Shown here piece after piece: positions 42,893 through 52,160 of a DNA stretch of 64,000 bases (the stretch's first letter is position 1; the number at the start of each line of letters is the position of its first letter). The DNA comes from SAR324 cluster bacterium. GTDB lineage: Bacteria; SAR324; XYD2-FULL-50-16. The position numbers and the translations under genes are program-made. The stretch is from contig JANQGX010000086.1 in assembly GCA_028282885.1 (NCBI GenBank), positions 124,001 through 188,000 of the forward strand, in the 5' to 3' direction. The notes under the pieces are model-generated. The model saw only the letters and a list, made by a program, of their open reading frames with translations. It searched no databases and was not told where the DNA came from.

Positions 42893-43987
42893 TTATTTAA
42901 AAAGACTGAGATATTCCCCGTATCCCTGTGCTTGCAACTCTTCTTTGGGAATGAATCTCAGCGCGGCTGAATTGATGCAGTAACGCAGTCCGGTGGGTTG
43001 TGGACCGTCCGGGAAAACGTGACCAAGGTGTGAATCAGCATATTTGCTGCGAACCTCGGTTCTGACACCAAATATTCCATGATCTGCTTTTTCAATGATG
43101 TTTTCCGCAACCAAAGGTTTGGTAAAGCTCGGCCAGCCGGTCCCGGATCTATATTTATGGGTGGAGCTGAAAAGTGGCTCGCCCGAAACGATATCAACGT
43201 AAATACCTTCCTTCTTGTGATCCCAGAACTCATTCTGAAAAGCTCTTTCGGTTCCTTCATGTTGTGTGACATTGTATTGTAAAGGAGTTAGCCTGCGTTT
43301 CAGCTCTTCATCCGACGGCTTTTTGTACCTTGCATGCTGCTCTTTTTTCTTTTTGGTAACTGCGGCTGTTCCCCAGACTTTCTTTAAAAACTGATCCCGA
43401 CCGGAATTATAGCGATAGAACTTGTAACGAAGCGGATTTTTCCGGTAGTAGTCCTGATGATATTCTTCCGCCGGATAGAAGGTTCCCAGTTTTGTGATCT
43501 CTGTTCTGATCGGCTTGTCGAATCGACCGGATTTTTTCAACCTGTCACGGGAAGCCTCCGCCAACCGACGCTGTTGGTCGTCATGATAGAAGATACCGGG
43601 GCGATACTGCTTTCCCCGATCAACAAATTGCCCGTCAGGATCAGTCGGATCCATCGTTCTCCAGAAGACCTCAAGCAACTCCTCGTAGCTCACAACTCCG
43701 GGATCGTAGGTTACCTGAATAGCTTCGGTGTGACCGGTATTACCTGATGATACCTGTTCATATGTGGGATTTTCAGTCCGACCGCCGGTGTATCCGGAGA
43801 CGGCTTCAATTACCCCCTCAACCTCTTCAAAATCGGATTCAGTACACCAGAAACAACCGCCTGCGAAGGTGGCCAATTCAGTTTCAGCTTGGGTCGCCTT
43901 CATCTTTTTCTTTGCAGACTTTTCATCTGCAACGCCCGTTGCCATCACAAACAGGCTCAAAATTGCAATTAAGACTATCTGTTTCAT
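42893..43987 (-). CDS. msrAB: Bifunctional methionine sulfoxide reductase MsrA-MsrB, exported
   Basis: 364 residues. ATG 43987 with AGGGA upstream gives a signal peptide (MKQIVLIAILSLFVMATGVA); a longer frame from 44092 has no site. The MsrA domain has the catalytic Cys in GGCFWCTESDFEEVEGV (C45) and typical SYTGGRTENPTYEQV and YHQDYY. The MsrB domain has KYRSGTGWPSF, GHVFPDGPQPTGLRYCINSAALRF. Domain order A-B as in the Neisseria/Helicobacter-type fusions. It repairs oxidised methionine in periplasmic proteins. First gene of the sulfur-amino-acid operon and divergent from an OmpR-type regulator. Confidence 0.95.
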   Translation of the reverse strand: MKQIVLIAILSLFVMATGVADEKSAKKKMKATQAETELATFAGGCFWCTESDFEEVEGVIEAVSGYTGGRTENPTYEQVSSGNTGHTEAIQVTYDPGVVSYEELLEVFWRTMDPTDPDGQFVDRGKQYRPGIFYHDDQQRRLAEASRDRLKKSGRFDKPIRTEITKLGTFYPAEEYHQDYYRKNPLRYKFYRYNSGRDQFLKKVWGTAAVTKKKKEQHARYKKPSDEELKRRLTPLQYNVTQHEGTERAFQNEFWDHKKEGIYVDIVSGEPLFSSTHKYRSGTGWPSFTKPLVAENIIEKADHGIFGVRTEVRSKYADSHLGHVFPDGPQPTGLRYCINSAALRFIPKEELQAQGYGEYLSLFK

Positions 43988-44185
43988 TTGGATTCCCTTG
44001 ATAAAATCGTTGAATAAGATCTTTGCCTGACAACATGATTCCAGTATCAGGCATTTCGAAGCCGGAGTTATCACAAAAGTGTCACAATTCAATAACTATT
44101 GTTTAAAGAAGGCCGGAACGCAGGCTGACTTCTTGTGGTATTCCCGGATCGGTGGTATTTTATGCATAGGGAAAGACAAAATTGA

Positions 44186-44204
44186 GATGTGATCATTCCA
44201 CATC
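44186..44204. promoter_or_regulatory. Inverted repeat GATGTG-N7-CACATC before the response regulator gene
   Basis: GATGTG (44186-44191) and CACATC (44199-44204) form a perfect 6-bp dyad about 20 bases upstream of the regulator start at 44226, in the divergent region with msrAB. Its position fits an autoregulatory or leader site. OmpR-family proteins usually prefer direct repeats, so the assignment is weak. Confidence 0.3.
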
Positions 44205-44225
44205 AAACAATTTCAATTGGATTCT

Positions 44226-44939
44226 ATGTCGCGAAAAATATTGATTATTGAAGACAACAGAGATCTGGCGGATCTCCTGGCCCTTCACCTGGGTGACAAT
44301 TCCTTTACTACTGAATTGGCCTTCGACGGTCACCAGGGCCTGGAGAAGGTACAAAACCAACAATACGATTTGATTATTCTGGACTTGATGCTGCCGGGAG
44401 TTGAAGGGTTGGAAATCTGCCGACAGATCCGTAAACAGAAGACCTACACCCCGGTTATCATGCTCACCTCCAAATCATCCGAGATTGATCGTGTTTTGGG
44501 CCTCGAAATGGGAGCCGATGACTATGTAACCAAGCCTTTCAGCATTCGGGAGATGATTGCCAGGGTCAAAGGCATGTTTCGCAGGTTTGATGAACAGAAA
44601 CCGTTGATCGAGGAGGATGGCCCCTCTCCTGTCAAGCGTGGAGATTTGGCGATTGATCCTGAGAAAAGGCGGGTCACCCTGGACAGAGAACCGGTTGATT
44701 TAACGGCAAAGGAATTCGACCTGCTGCTTTATTTCGCTCAGAATGCCGGCAGGGTGTTTACCCGGTCCCAACTCCTGGACAAGGTCTGGGGCTACGGACA
44801 TGAAGGGTACGAACATACCGTCAATTCTCATATCAATCGCCTGCGGGCAAAAATTGAGGAAAATCCCTCTGATCCCGTTTTCATTCTCACTGTTTGGGGA
44901 GTTGGGTATCAATTTGCTGAATTTGACAACCAGGAGTGA
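44226..44939 (+). CDS. OmpR/PhoB-family response regulator
   Basis: 237 residues. The receiver domain (residues 3-118) has acidic pair IIEDNRD, phosphorylated Asp in DLIILDLMLPGVEG, Thr/Ser in VIMLTSKS and Lys in VTKPFSIREM. The winged helix (about 135-230) has VDLTAKEFDLLLYFAQNAG, VFTRSQLLDKVWGYG and VNSHINRLRAKIEENP. ATG 44226 is preferred over a TTG nine bases earlier. It is followed six bases later by its histidine kinase and is divergent from msrAB, so periplasmic oxidative or envelope stress is a plausible signal. Confidence 0.95.
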   Translation: MSRKILIIEDNRDLADLLALHLGDNSFTTELAFDGHQGLEKVQNQQYDLIILDLMLPGVEGLEICRQIRKQKTYTPVIMLTSKSSEIDRVLGLEMGADDYVTKPFSIREMIARVKGMFRRFDEQKPLIEEDGPSPVKRGDLAIDPEKRRVTLDREPVDLTAKEFDLLLYFAQNAGRVFTRSQLLDKVWGYGHEGYEHTVNSHINRLRAKIEENPSDPVFILTVWGVGYQFAEFDNQE

Positions 44940-44945
44940 CCACCG

Positions 44946-46415
44946 ATGTTTTCTTCACTGTATTCCAAACTGGCTGCTGTTTTGACCGTTCTCTTTGCCC
45001 TGGTAGGACTGGTTTTTTTGATTGTCGTTTTTTATTCCACCAATATGTACCAGCAGGAGGTCAACCAGAAGCTCAACAGCAATCTAGCAGAACAGATCGT
45101 AAAAGAGCGGCTGCTGATTACCAACCAGGAGGTCAATCATTCAGCTTTGAAGGACATATTTCATATGTTGATGGTGATTAATCCCAGTATTGAAATATAC
45201 CTCCTCGATATTCGCGGTAACATTCTCGCATACTCGGCACCCCACGGAGCGGTCAAAAGAGACCGGGTGGATTTGCGACCCATCAAAAAGTGTCTTGAAG
45301 GGCACGCCACATTCCCCATTCTGGGAGACGACCCCCGCAGCCTGGACGGTCGCAAGGTGTTTTCGGTGGCCCGCATCCCACTTGAAGGGGTATTGCAGGG
45401 GTATCTCTACGTGATCCTGGGTGGGGAAACCTACGACAATATTGCCCAAAAGCTGAACCGGAGTCATATTCTCAAACTCAGCACCTGGATGATCGGGGCC
45501 AGCATCGTGTTTGCCCTGATAACGGGACTCTTCCTGTTTGCATCGCTCACGGGAAGATTGAAGAAACTGGCGAATCTAATGGATGCCTTTAAGGGGGGTG
45601 ACGGGCTTGAGAATCTAAATCTCCAAAGCCTGAGGAGCGAAAAGCCCGTGGATGAGATCGAACGCATGGGAGCTGCTTTCGCCCAAATGGCTGAAAGAAT
45701 CGAACAGCAAGTGGAAAAGCTGGTGAAAGTGGATGCCTCGCGCCGTGATCTCATTGCCAATGTCTCACACGACCTGCGAACGCCTCTGGCTACACTGCAG
45801 GGTTACATCGAAACCCTTCTGATGAAAGATCAGGATCTGGACAAGGCAGAAAGAAAAAAATACCTGGAGATTGCCATCCGGCATTGTGAACATCTCAGCA
45901 ATCTGGTTGACAGGCTCATGGAGTTGGCCAGCCTGGAATCGCCGGGGATGAAGGTTAATGCTGAACCCTTTAGTATCGGAGAACTGATTCAGGATCTGAT
46001 ACAAAAATTCCAACTAAAAGCGAAAGAGAAGCAAATCCGATTTACCTCCAATGCCGAGGACCAGTTACCCTTTGTCAATGGTGATATCGGTTTGATTGAA
46101 AGGGCGCTTGAAAACCTGATCGAAAATGCCCTTCGTCATACACCGGACTCAGGTGAAATCAAACTTATCCTGACACCTCAACCGGATGGAATTCGCGTTG
46201 AAGTTAGCGATACCGGGCCGGGGATACCGCATGAAGAGCTTTCCCTCGTTTTCAAGCGGTTTCATCAACTGGACAAAAGCAGAAACGTCAAAACCGGTCA
46301 TACAGGCCTGGGATTGGCCATCACCAAGAAGATTGTGGAACTTCATGAAAGCAGCATCGAGGTCGCCAGCACCCTGGGTGCGGGCACCAGCTTTTCGTTT
46401 TTGCTTCCGACATAA
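44946..46415 (+). CDS. Sensor histidine kinase (EnvZ/PhoR type)
   Basis: 489 residues. One helix at about 8-28, a periplasmic sensor loop to about 175 (contains LLDIRGNILAYSAPHG), a second helix at 178-200, HAMP, HisKA with VSHDLRTPLATLQGY, and HATPase with NLIENALRHTPDSG, DTGPGIPHEE and GHTGLGLAITKK. All catalytic motifs intact. Cotranscribed with the OmpR-type regulator, whose phosphorylation it should control. It converges on the sulfatase gene at 46431. The ligand of the periplasmic domain is unknown. Confidence 0.95.
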   Translation: MFSSLYSKLAAVLTVLFALVGLVFLIVVFYSTNMYQQEVNQKLNSNLAEQIVKERLLITNQEVNHSALKDIFHMLMVINPSIEIYLLDIRGNILAYSAPHGAVKRDRVDLRPIKKCLEGHATFPILGDDPRSLDGRKVFSVARIPLEGVLQGYLYVILGGETYDNIAQKLNRSHILKLSTWMIGASIVFALITGLFLFASLTGRLKKLANLMDAFKGGDGLENLNLQSLRSEKPVDEIERMGAAFAQMAERIEQQVEKLVKVDASRRDLIANVSHDLRTPLATLQGYIETLLMKDQDLDKAERKKYLEIAIRHCEHLSNLVDRLMELASLESPGMKVNAEPFSIGELIQDLIQKFQLKAKEKQIRFTSNAEDQLPFVNGDIGLIERALENLIENALRHTPDSGEIKLILTPQPDGIRVEVSDTGPGIPHEELSLVFKRFHQLDKSRNVKTGHTGLGLAITKKIVELHESSIEVASTLGAGTSFSFLLPT

Positions 46416-46430
46416 TTGAGTCTTTGCAAA

Positions 46431-47849
46431 TTACCGATTCAATTGCGCCAATAGCTCCTTCATTTGGGGCAAAACAGCATTTCCCGTGGGAGTGCCATAG
46501 AGATTATTCATCTCCCCGGGATCGTTCTCAAGATCGAAAAGCCAGGGATCTCTACCCCGTTCGAACCGGATATATTTATGACGCCTTGTCCTGACCCCGA
46601 CATAACTGGGGGTGTTTTCAGGATAATACCGCCAGTACTCCATAAGAAAAGCCTCCCTGCCTTGCAGATTGCCGTTTTTCAGTATTGGAACCAAACTCTG
46701 CCCATCCATCTCCCGAGGGATAGGCACCCCCGCAAAATCAAGCATCGTGGGAGCTATATCGATATTCAATGACAGTTGACGGCGACTCATTCCAGGATCA
46801 GGGACCAGCCAGGGAGCCCTGATGACCAACGGCAAACGTGCCGATTCCTCATAGGGTTCCCGAATACCGTGTCGATCATGGGTTCCCCATTGCATACCGT
46901 TGTCTCCCATATAAATCACGACAGTGTTATCCCGAAGCCCCAATTCATCGATCTTATTCAACAGGGTGACGATATCCCTGTCCATGGCGGTAAGGGTTTC
47001 GCAATACCTTCGATACTGATTGTGATAAGACCCCATCATAATGCCCTGGAATACATTCCCTTTTGTCTTTCCATACCACATGGAATCCGCATGAGGTGGC
47101 AGAACCTTCATCACATCTTCCTCGTCATACATTCCTGAAATTCCTTCCGGGGATTGGAAAGGGGGGTGACCCGGGCGATGAGAAAGATAGACGCAGAAAG
47201 GTTTCTGTTCAACTTCTGGTTTATTGACCTGCTGTTCCATGAATTCAATCGCATAATCGTTTATTTCCTCAGTAATGTAAGGCTTGCGAGAGGGAACTTC
47301 TTTACCGTTAACAACCATTGGACAGTTAAAATACGCTCCCTGCCCTTCCCTGTAAGTGTAGGAGACAAACAGGTCCAGAAAAGGCATCTCGGGCAATCCT
47401 TCACCGGGCATGTGCCATTTTCCGATAAAAGCGGTGGCATAGCCGCTCCTGCTCAAATGTTCCAGAAAAGTTGTGGACTGCCCTGTCCAGGGTGTATGAT
47501 TGTTTTTTACCCCGTGATTGTGGGCATATTGTCCGGTCAGAATACTGGCCCTGGAAGGACTGCAGAGGGAGGTTGTGTTGTAAGTCTGCTCAAAGACAAC
47601 ACCTTCCCTTGCCAATCGATCCATCCCCGGTGTTTTGATGAATGGGTGACCGGCATAACCGATGGTATCAGCATTGTGATTATCCCCCAGTATATAAACA
47701 ATATTGGGCCGTCTGACATCTTTAGCAGAACTGGCAAATAAAAAATCCGGGAAAGCGCTTTTCAGCATACCAAGAGTTGCAGCGGATCCTGCCAGTTTGA
47801 TCAGATCTCTTCTCCCGATTTCCTTGTTATTTATGGTTTTCTTTTTCAT
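46431..47849 (-). CDS. Formylglycine-type sulfatase with Tat signal
   Basis: 472 residues. The N-terminus has a twin-arginine signal (I-G-R-R-D-L-I-K, residues 11-18), so it is exported folded. The modified Cys is C96 in SLCSPSRASILTG, the canonical CxPSR sulfatase motif; metal sites are IVYILGDNHNADT and YMGDNGMQWGTHDRHG. It hydrolyses sulfate esters, perhaps of polysaccharides or steroids. A maturase (FGE or anSME) is required and is not in this window. Together with the sulfatase at 49198 it flanks two small membrane proteins. Confidence 0.92.
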   Translation of the reverse strand: MKKKTINNKEIGRRDLIKLAGSAATLGMLKSAFPDFLFASSAKDVRRPNIVYILGDNHNADTIGYAGHPFIKTPGMDRLAREGVVFEQTYNTTSLCSPSRASILTGQYAHNHGVKNNHTPWTGQSTTFLEHLSRSGYATAFIGKWHMPGEGLPEMPFLDLFVSYTYREGQGAYFNCPMVVNGKEVPSRKPYITEEINDYAIEFMEQQVNKPEVEQKPFCVYLSHRPGHPPFQSPEGISGMYDEEDVMKVLPPHADSMWYGKTKGNVFQGIMMGSYHNQYRRYCETLTAMDRDIVTLLNKIDELGLRDNTVVIYMGDNGMQWGTHDRHGIREPYEESARLPLVIRAPWLVPDPGMSRRQLSLNIDIAPTMLDFAGVPIPREMDGQSLVPILKNGNLQGREAFLMEYWRYYPENTPSYVGVRTRRHKYIRFERGRDPWLFDLENDPGEMNNLYGTPTGNAVLPQMKELLAQLNR

Positions 47850-47888
47850 TGTTTTTCCCCGATAAGGTAGAGTTGGATTTCTGATTGG

Positions 47889-48455
47889 TTAAACGCCGGA
47901 TCCGAACAGAGCACGGTAGCCACTGAGAAAAATGACATAAACATTCTCTCCTTTTCCCCAGGCATAAACCGAGATCACGAAAACCAGGCTGCAGACGATG
48001 GTTGCGATCGGTCCAAAGGTAACCACACTTATTTCCCTTCCTCTTCGTTTTAAGATTTTTCTGGCTATCAGGGTGGCAATTCCCATCTCCAGCACCATCA
48101 GGGTAACCAACCAGACATTGAGCGGGTTAAAGTACCAGTAAAGGCTTTCTGAAATGGGATGGGATTCCGTAATGCGAATCACTTCCTTGGTCATCCAGAA
48201 AAACGGAACAACCAGGGACGCGAGTATCCGCTCTCTCAAAGCGGCACCTCCAATGTAGGACATACTGAAGACGAACAGGGTGCCAAAGGCGACTGAAATG
48301 AAATAGGCAATGCCCGCGACTTTGACCAATGTTTGAAATCCGGCCTCATTTCCGTAGGGACGAAGGTTGAAGTAAGCTACCATTGAACCGATCGTCAGAC
48401 ACAGTGTCAGGATCGCCGGAAGAATGGATCTGTTGAAAACAGCTTTGTTTTCCAT
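47889..48455 (-). CDS. Four-helix membrane protein, paralogue of the 48633 gene, unknown function
   Basis: 188 residues from ATG 48455 with GGAGAG upstream. Four or so hydrophobic helices (ILPAILTLCLTIGSMVAYF, YFISVAFGTLFVFSMSYI, VWLVTLMVLEMGIATLIA, IATIVCSLVFVISVYAWG). A conserved central motif KEVIRITESHPISESLYW matches KEFIRVSATVTIAESLFY in the next gene, and the ending FLSGYRALF matches KMIYRSLF, so the two are paralogues. I do not recognise the family. It lies 39 bases before the sulfatase at 46431. Confidence 0.75.
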   Translation of the reverse strand: MENKAVFNRSILPAILTLCLTIGSMVAYFNLRPYGNEAGFQTLVKVAGIAYFISVAFGTLFVFSMSYIGGAALRERILASLVVPFFWMTKEVIRITESHPISESLYWYFNPLNVWLVTLMVLEMGIATLIARKILKRRGREISVVTFGPIATIVCSLVFVISVYAWGKGENVYVIFLSGYRALFGSGV

Positions 48456-48632
48456 ATTTTCTCTCCTTTCACACAAATTAAAGGTTTGTATTTGCAAAGA
48501 TACGCCTTTTCATATCAAAAACGAGATCGTATCCGGATTTAACTGAACTCCGAGTATTCTAATGATCAAAGCGTTTGAAGTTCATCCTTTGGGTTGGAAT
48601 CCAAGTCTTATGCTGAATCGAAACTGAATACA

Positions 48633-49208
48633 TTAAAGAAACAGGCTTCTGTATATCATTTTGACAGCCAGATGAAAATCGTAACCACCACCACGAATCA
48701 GAACAAAATAAAGGATCAGCACAGATAAAAATATGGCTGATAAGGGAACTGGTCCCATCACTCTCGATATTTCTTTCCGTTGTTTCAGTCGAATCCGACA
48801 ATAAATATCCGCCACCCCTATTAGACCGACCTGCCCGACAAATACCAATATCTGAACAGGGGTAAACAGTACATAAAACAACGATTCTGCAATAGTGACC
48901 GTTGCACTTACCCGTATAAACTCTTTGACGCTCCAGGCCATGGGCAAAGCAAAAACTGCCAGGATGCAAATCCGTTTTGAAGCCCCCCTGAAAAAGACCA
49001 CAGGATACACCACCAAAGCGCTGAAGCCAACGCTGATCACCAGGAGAATCCAGTTGATGGAGGCGAGGTTACGATAAAGAGAAACGTTTTCAATCAATCC
49101 CAATATTTCATACAAAAAGTGGAGAAACAACCAGATACCGACAGCTACGCTAACAGGAACTACAGCAGGCTTCCAATCCGATTTGCGAATCGATGTGTTA
49201 TGCTCCAT
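48633..49208 (-). CDS. Four-helix membrane protein, paralogue of the 47889 gene, unknown function
   Basis: 191 residues with about four hydrophobic segments (VVPVSVAVGIWLFLHFLYEI, WILLVISVGFSALVVYPVVF, QILVFVGQVGLIGVADIY, LSAIFLSVLILYFVLI). It carries the paralogue motif KEFIR...IAESLF. Its ATG overlaps the upstream sulfatase stop by 11 bases, so translation of the two is coupled. Function unknown; a membrane partner of the sulfatase, or a maturation or transport accessory, is possible. Confidence 0.75.
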   Translation of the reverse strand: MEHNTSIRKSDWKPAVVPVSVAVGIWLFLHFLYEILGLIENVSLYRNLASINWILLVISVGFSALVVYPVVFFRGASKRICILAVFALPMAWSVKEFIRVSATVTIAESLFYVLFTPVQILVFVGQVGLIGVADIYCRIRLKQRKEISRVMGPVPLSAIFLSVLILYFVLIRGGGYDFHLAVKMIYRSLFL

Positions 49209-50589
49209 GTGTTTTCTCCTCCTGGTAATGTTTTAGGAGCCGTTTCATCTCCGGCAAAACCTCCCGGCCTTCAGGGGTTTCCAGAATATTCACCGGATTT
49301 TTCACCAGGGAACGAACATCAAACAATTCGGGCTCCAAACGGGAATTTTGATATTCCACATATAAATACCGACGGGTTCTAACAGCATCGATATCCGGTA
49401 CCGTATACGGCGGAAAATCCTTGTAGAATTCGTAAAGGAACGAGTCCCTTAAGTCGGTCTTCTCATCCCTGAGAATGGAATGAAAACTGATCCCATCCAT
49501 GTGCCCTGGTGTCGGGAGACCCGCCAGTTCCAGAATTGAAGGTGCAACATCGATATTAAGAACCATTTCCCGGGATCGCCTGCCCGGGTTAACAATACCA
49601 TTGGGGTAGCGAACGATAAAAGGAAGACGCATACACTGGTCATAAGCCCAACGTTTATCAAAATGCCCGTTTTCCCCTACCAGAAGCCCGTTATCTGTGG
49701 AGTAAATCAAAACGGTATCATCTGCAATTCCCAGGCGATCCAGCTCATCCATCACTCTGCCGATCTGGAGATCCACAGAGCTGATAAGTCGATTGTATTT
49801 TTTATATTTCTTTTCCACCGTACCAAGCCCCATGCCGTAGATCTCTCCATTGGCCATGCTAGAAAATGAGTGCGCCCATTTCGGGAGATGATCGATGGAT
49901 TCTTCCTGATATAAATCACTACTGATATCCCCCGGATTGATAAAGGGGCCATGGGGCGCTTTATGAGCCAGATAGAGACAAAAAGGGCAATCCTGCTGCT
50001 CCCTTATAAAATCGATAGCATAGTCTGTTAGATCTTCCGTTATATAGGTTCCTTTTCTCTCTGTTTCGACACCATCGATGATTAGAGGGCAATCATAGTA
50101 CAAGCCCTGACCCGTTCTGGCGGTAAAGGTTACAAACCGATCCACTCCTCTTAGTTCAGGCAAGGGACCGGGCATATGCCACTTTCCGATAAAAGCGGTG
50201 TTATAACCGCCAGTTTTTAAGTGTTCCAGGACGGTCTGGTTCCGATTATTCCAGATGTGCAGATTGTTTTTCACCCCATGATGATGAACATACCGGCCGG
50301 TAATGAAACTGGCCCTTGAAGGGCTGCAAAGCGAGGTTGTGCAAAAGGCGTTGTCAAACAATACTCCTTCTTCCGCCAGTCGATCCAGATTTGGCGTCTG
50401 AATCCACGGGTGTCCCTGGATTCCCAGGTGATTCCAACGATGGTCGTCAGACAGGATAAAAATGATGTTGGGCTTTTTGGGTTTGGAAAATCCCTTCCGG
50501 GGAAGTGCGGAACCCAACATGGAACCAGCTAGCGTCAGACCTGCCCCTTTCAACATTTCCCGCCTGCTAAATTTCTGTGCCATACCCAT
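49198..50589 (-). CDS. Formylglycine-type sulfatase with Tat signal
   Basis: 463 residues. Tat signal S-R-R-E-M-L-K (residues 8-14). The modified Cys is C88 in SLCSPSRASFITG; metal sites are NIIFILSDDHRWNHLG and IYSTDNGLLVGENG. It is similar in layout to the other sulfatase but not a close copy. Begins at ATG 50589 or 50583. First gene of a leftward four-gene unit, divergent from an AraC regulator about 340 bases away, its probable controller. No maturase is visible nearby. Confidence 0.92.
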   Translation of the reverse strand: MGMAQKFSRREMLKGAGLTLAGSMLGSALPRKGFSKPKKPNIIFILSDDHRWNHLGIQGHPWIQTPNLDRLAEEGVLFDNAFCTTSLCSPSRASFITGRYVHHHGVKNNLHIWNNRNQTVLEHLKTGGYNTAFIGKWHMPGPLPELRGVDRFVTFTARTGQGLYYDCPLIIDGVETERKGTYITEDLTDYAIDFIREQQDCPFCLYLAHKAPHGPFINPGDISSDLYQEESIDHLPKWAHSFSSMANGEIYGMGLGTVEKKYKKYNRLISSVDLQIGRVMDELDRLGIADDTVLIYSTDNGLLVGENGHFDKRWAYDQCMRLPFIVRYPNGIVNPGRRSREMVLNIDVAPSILELAGLPTPGHMDGISFHSILRDEKTDLRDSFLYEFYKDFPPYTVPDIDAVRTRRYLYVEYQNSRLEPELFDVRSLVKNPVNILETPEGREVLPEMKRLLKHYQEEKTHGA

Positions 50590-50928
50590 CTCTGCTTTCA
50601 GGTTAACAATTTAACAACTACCCGTTCCGTTTTACTGAATCATTGAAAACGATGCCGAAGTCCGTGAGCTGTTCATTGACAGCAAAAAAGCCGATTTGTT
50701 AGATTTCAGATCAACCAGTTTATGTCACTGAACCAGGGGAATCTCCTTGTCAAGATACTATTTAATGAAACCAGGACGGTCTTTTTAAAAAGTGTCAATA
50801 AATTGTGATTTGGTGCCAAAAATCGCATATTTAGCAACGACGTCTTATTGTCGCTTATTTTAACAATTTCCCTCTTTATTGTTCGGAAAGCCATCTTCTT
50901 CTGATAGGGAACAGTATGAGAAAAACAA
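50590..50928. other. Divergent region between sulfatase and AraC genes
   Basis: 339 bases, AT-rich in its right half (50760-50920), with no gene. No clear AraC half-site repeat or strong -35/-10 pair was recognised. Confidence 0.5.
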
Positions 50929-51939
50929 ATGGGGAATGATATCACAACCTCTGCTGTTGTAGCTTTCGCACTGATTGAATGTCTTAAGGACCACGGATTA
51001 ACCTCTGGGCAAATTAAGGCTGAAACCGGTCTGAATGAAACGGATTATAGCGGTCTGGATATCAAGATAAAAGTCCGGCAACTGATCAGGCTTTGGGAGA
51101 TGGCTGTGGATGTCACCGGAGATCCTGCCCTCACTATCCACCTCAGGCAGACCTATGGCAAAAACCTAACGCATTTTATCAATTGCATTGCCATGAACAG
51201 CGCCAACGGCCTTGAAGCGCTGAAACACTGGAGTCGCTACGCGAGCCTAGTTTGTGAAGCTAATCGTGTTGTGGTGACCGAAGCGAATGACTGCGCAACC
51301 ATAACCTTCATCAACACGGTCCCGGAAATATCCAATCCCTGGATACCTGAACACACATTTTACCAACTCATCGATTACGCCAGAATATTGATAGGGGATG
51401 AGTTTGAACCGGTGGATATTCGGTTTCAACACCTCTGTCCATGCGATCCCAGGATTTACGAGGAGTTTTTCCGCTGCCCGGTCTACTTTCTGCAGGAAGA
51501 AAACTCGGTTTGTTGTCGCAGAGAACTCCTGTTAAAGGATTTCAAAGAGAGCAATCCGCACCTGCAATCCGTTTTGATAGAAAGAGCAGAATCGGATCTG
51601 AAACAGCTTACAAAGTCGAGCTCTTTTAAAAGCCGTGTGATTGAATGTGTTGTTGAAGAGATGCCCAAGGGGAGTCTCAGCGTTGAAAGCATCTGTAAAA
51701 ACCTCAATATGAGCAGAAGTACGCTTCATCGCAAACTCAAGGAAGAAGCAACAAGTTTCAATTTCATCCTGGTGGACGTTCGAATGGAGCTTGCCAAGAC
51801 CTACCTGAATCAGGACATGAATGTTACACAGATTGCCTACCTGTTGGGATATTCCAATGCCAGTAACTTTCTGAACGCTTTCAAGCGCTGGTTTGGAGTA
51901 AACCCGGGAAAATACAGGGACACTTTTCTTAAATCTTGA
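50929..51939 (+). CDS. AraC-family transcriptional regulator
   Basis: 336 residues. The N-terminal two-thirds resembles the arabinose-binding-like domain of the OruR/GbdR-like AraC group (LTSGQIKAETGLNETDYSG at the start, RHFxxC in LCPCDPRIYEEFFRCPVYF later). The C-terminal 90 residues form two helix-turn-helices: LSVESICKNLNMSRSTLHRKLKEE and VTQIAYLLGYSNASNFLNAFKRWFGVNPGKYR, the classic FxRxFkxxxGxsPxxYR block. Divergent from the sulfatase operon, which it may activate in response to a sulfated sugar or amino-acid-like inducer. Confidence 0.92.
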   Translation: MGNDITTSAVVAFALIECLKDHGLTSGQIKAETGLNETDYSGLDIKIKVRQLIRLWEMAVDVTGDPALTIHLRQTYGKNLTHFINCIAMNSANGLEALKHWSRYASLVCEANRVVVTEANDCATITFINTVPEISNPWIPEHTFYQLIDYARILIGDEFEPVDIRFQHLCPCDPRIYEEFFRCPVYFLQEENSVCCRRELLLKDFKESNPHLQSVLIERAESDLKQLTKSSSFKSRVIECVVEEMPKGSLSVESICKNLNMSRSTLHRKLKEEATSFNFILVDVRMELAKTYLNQDMNVTQIAYLLGYSNASNFLNAFKRWFGVNPGKYRDTFLKS

Positions 51940-52160
51940 TGGTTCCAGCCACTCCATAGCATCATGGACTTCCATCTGAAGGTTGCCCATCCTTTGCCAC
52001 ACTTCATCAATTAAAACGGCATATAGACCTGTTCAATTCTTGATTTCTCTCATGCCTTCATCGACAACCAGACCCGCATACTTAGACAAGATATCTTCCA
52101 TATCATAAAATAGAGCTTTACAGATACTATCTCCGAACCCTCCCAACAGCTAATTGTTGC

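Noticed and set aside
48559..48969. 136-codon leftward frame with many Cys
   Set aside because: Mostly a shadow of the membrane-protein gene at 48633 in another frame; Cys-rich only by chance.
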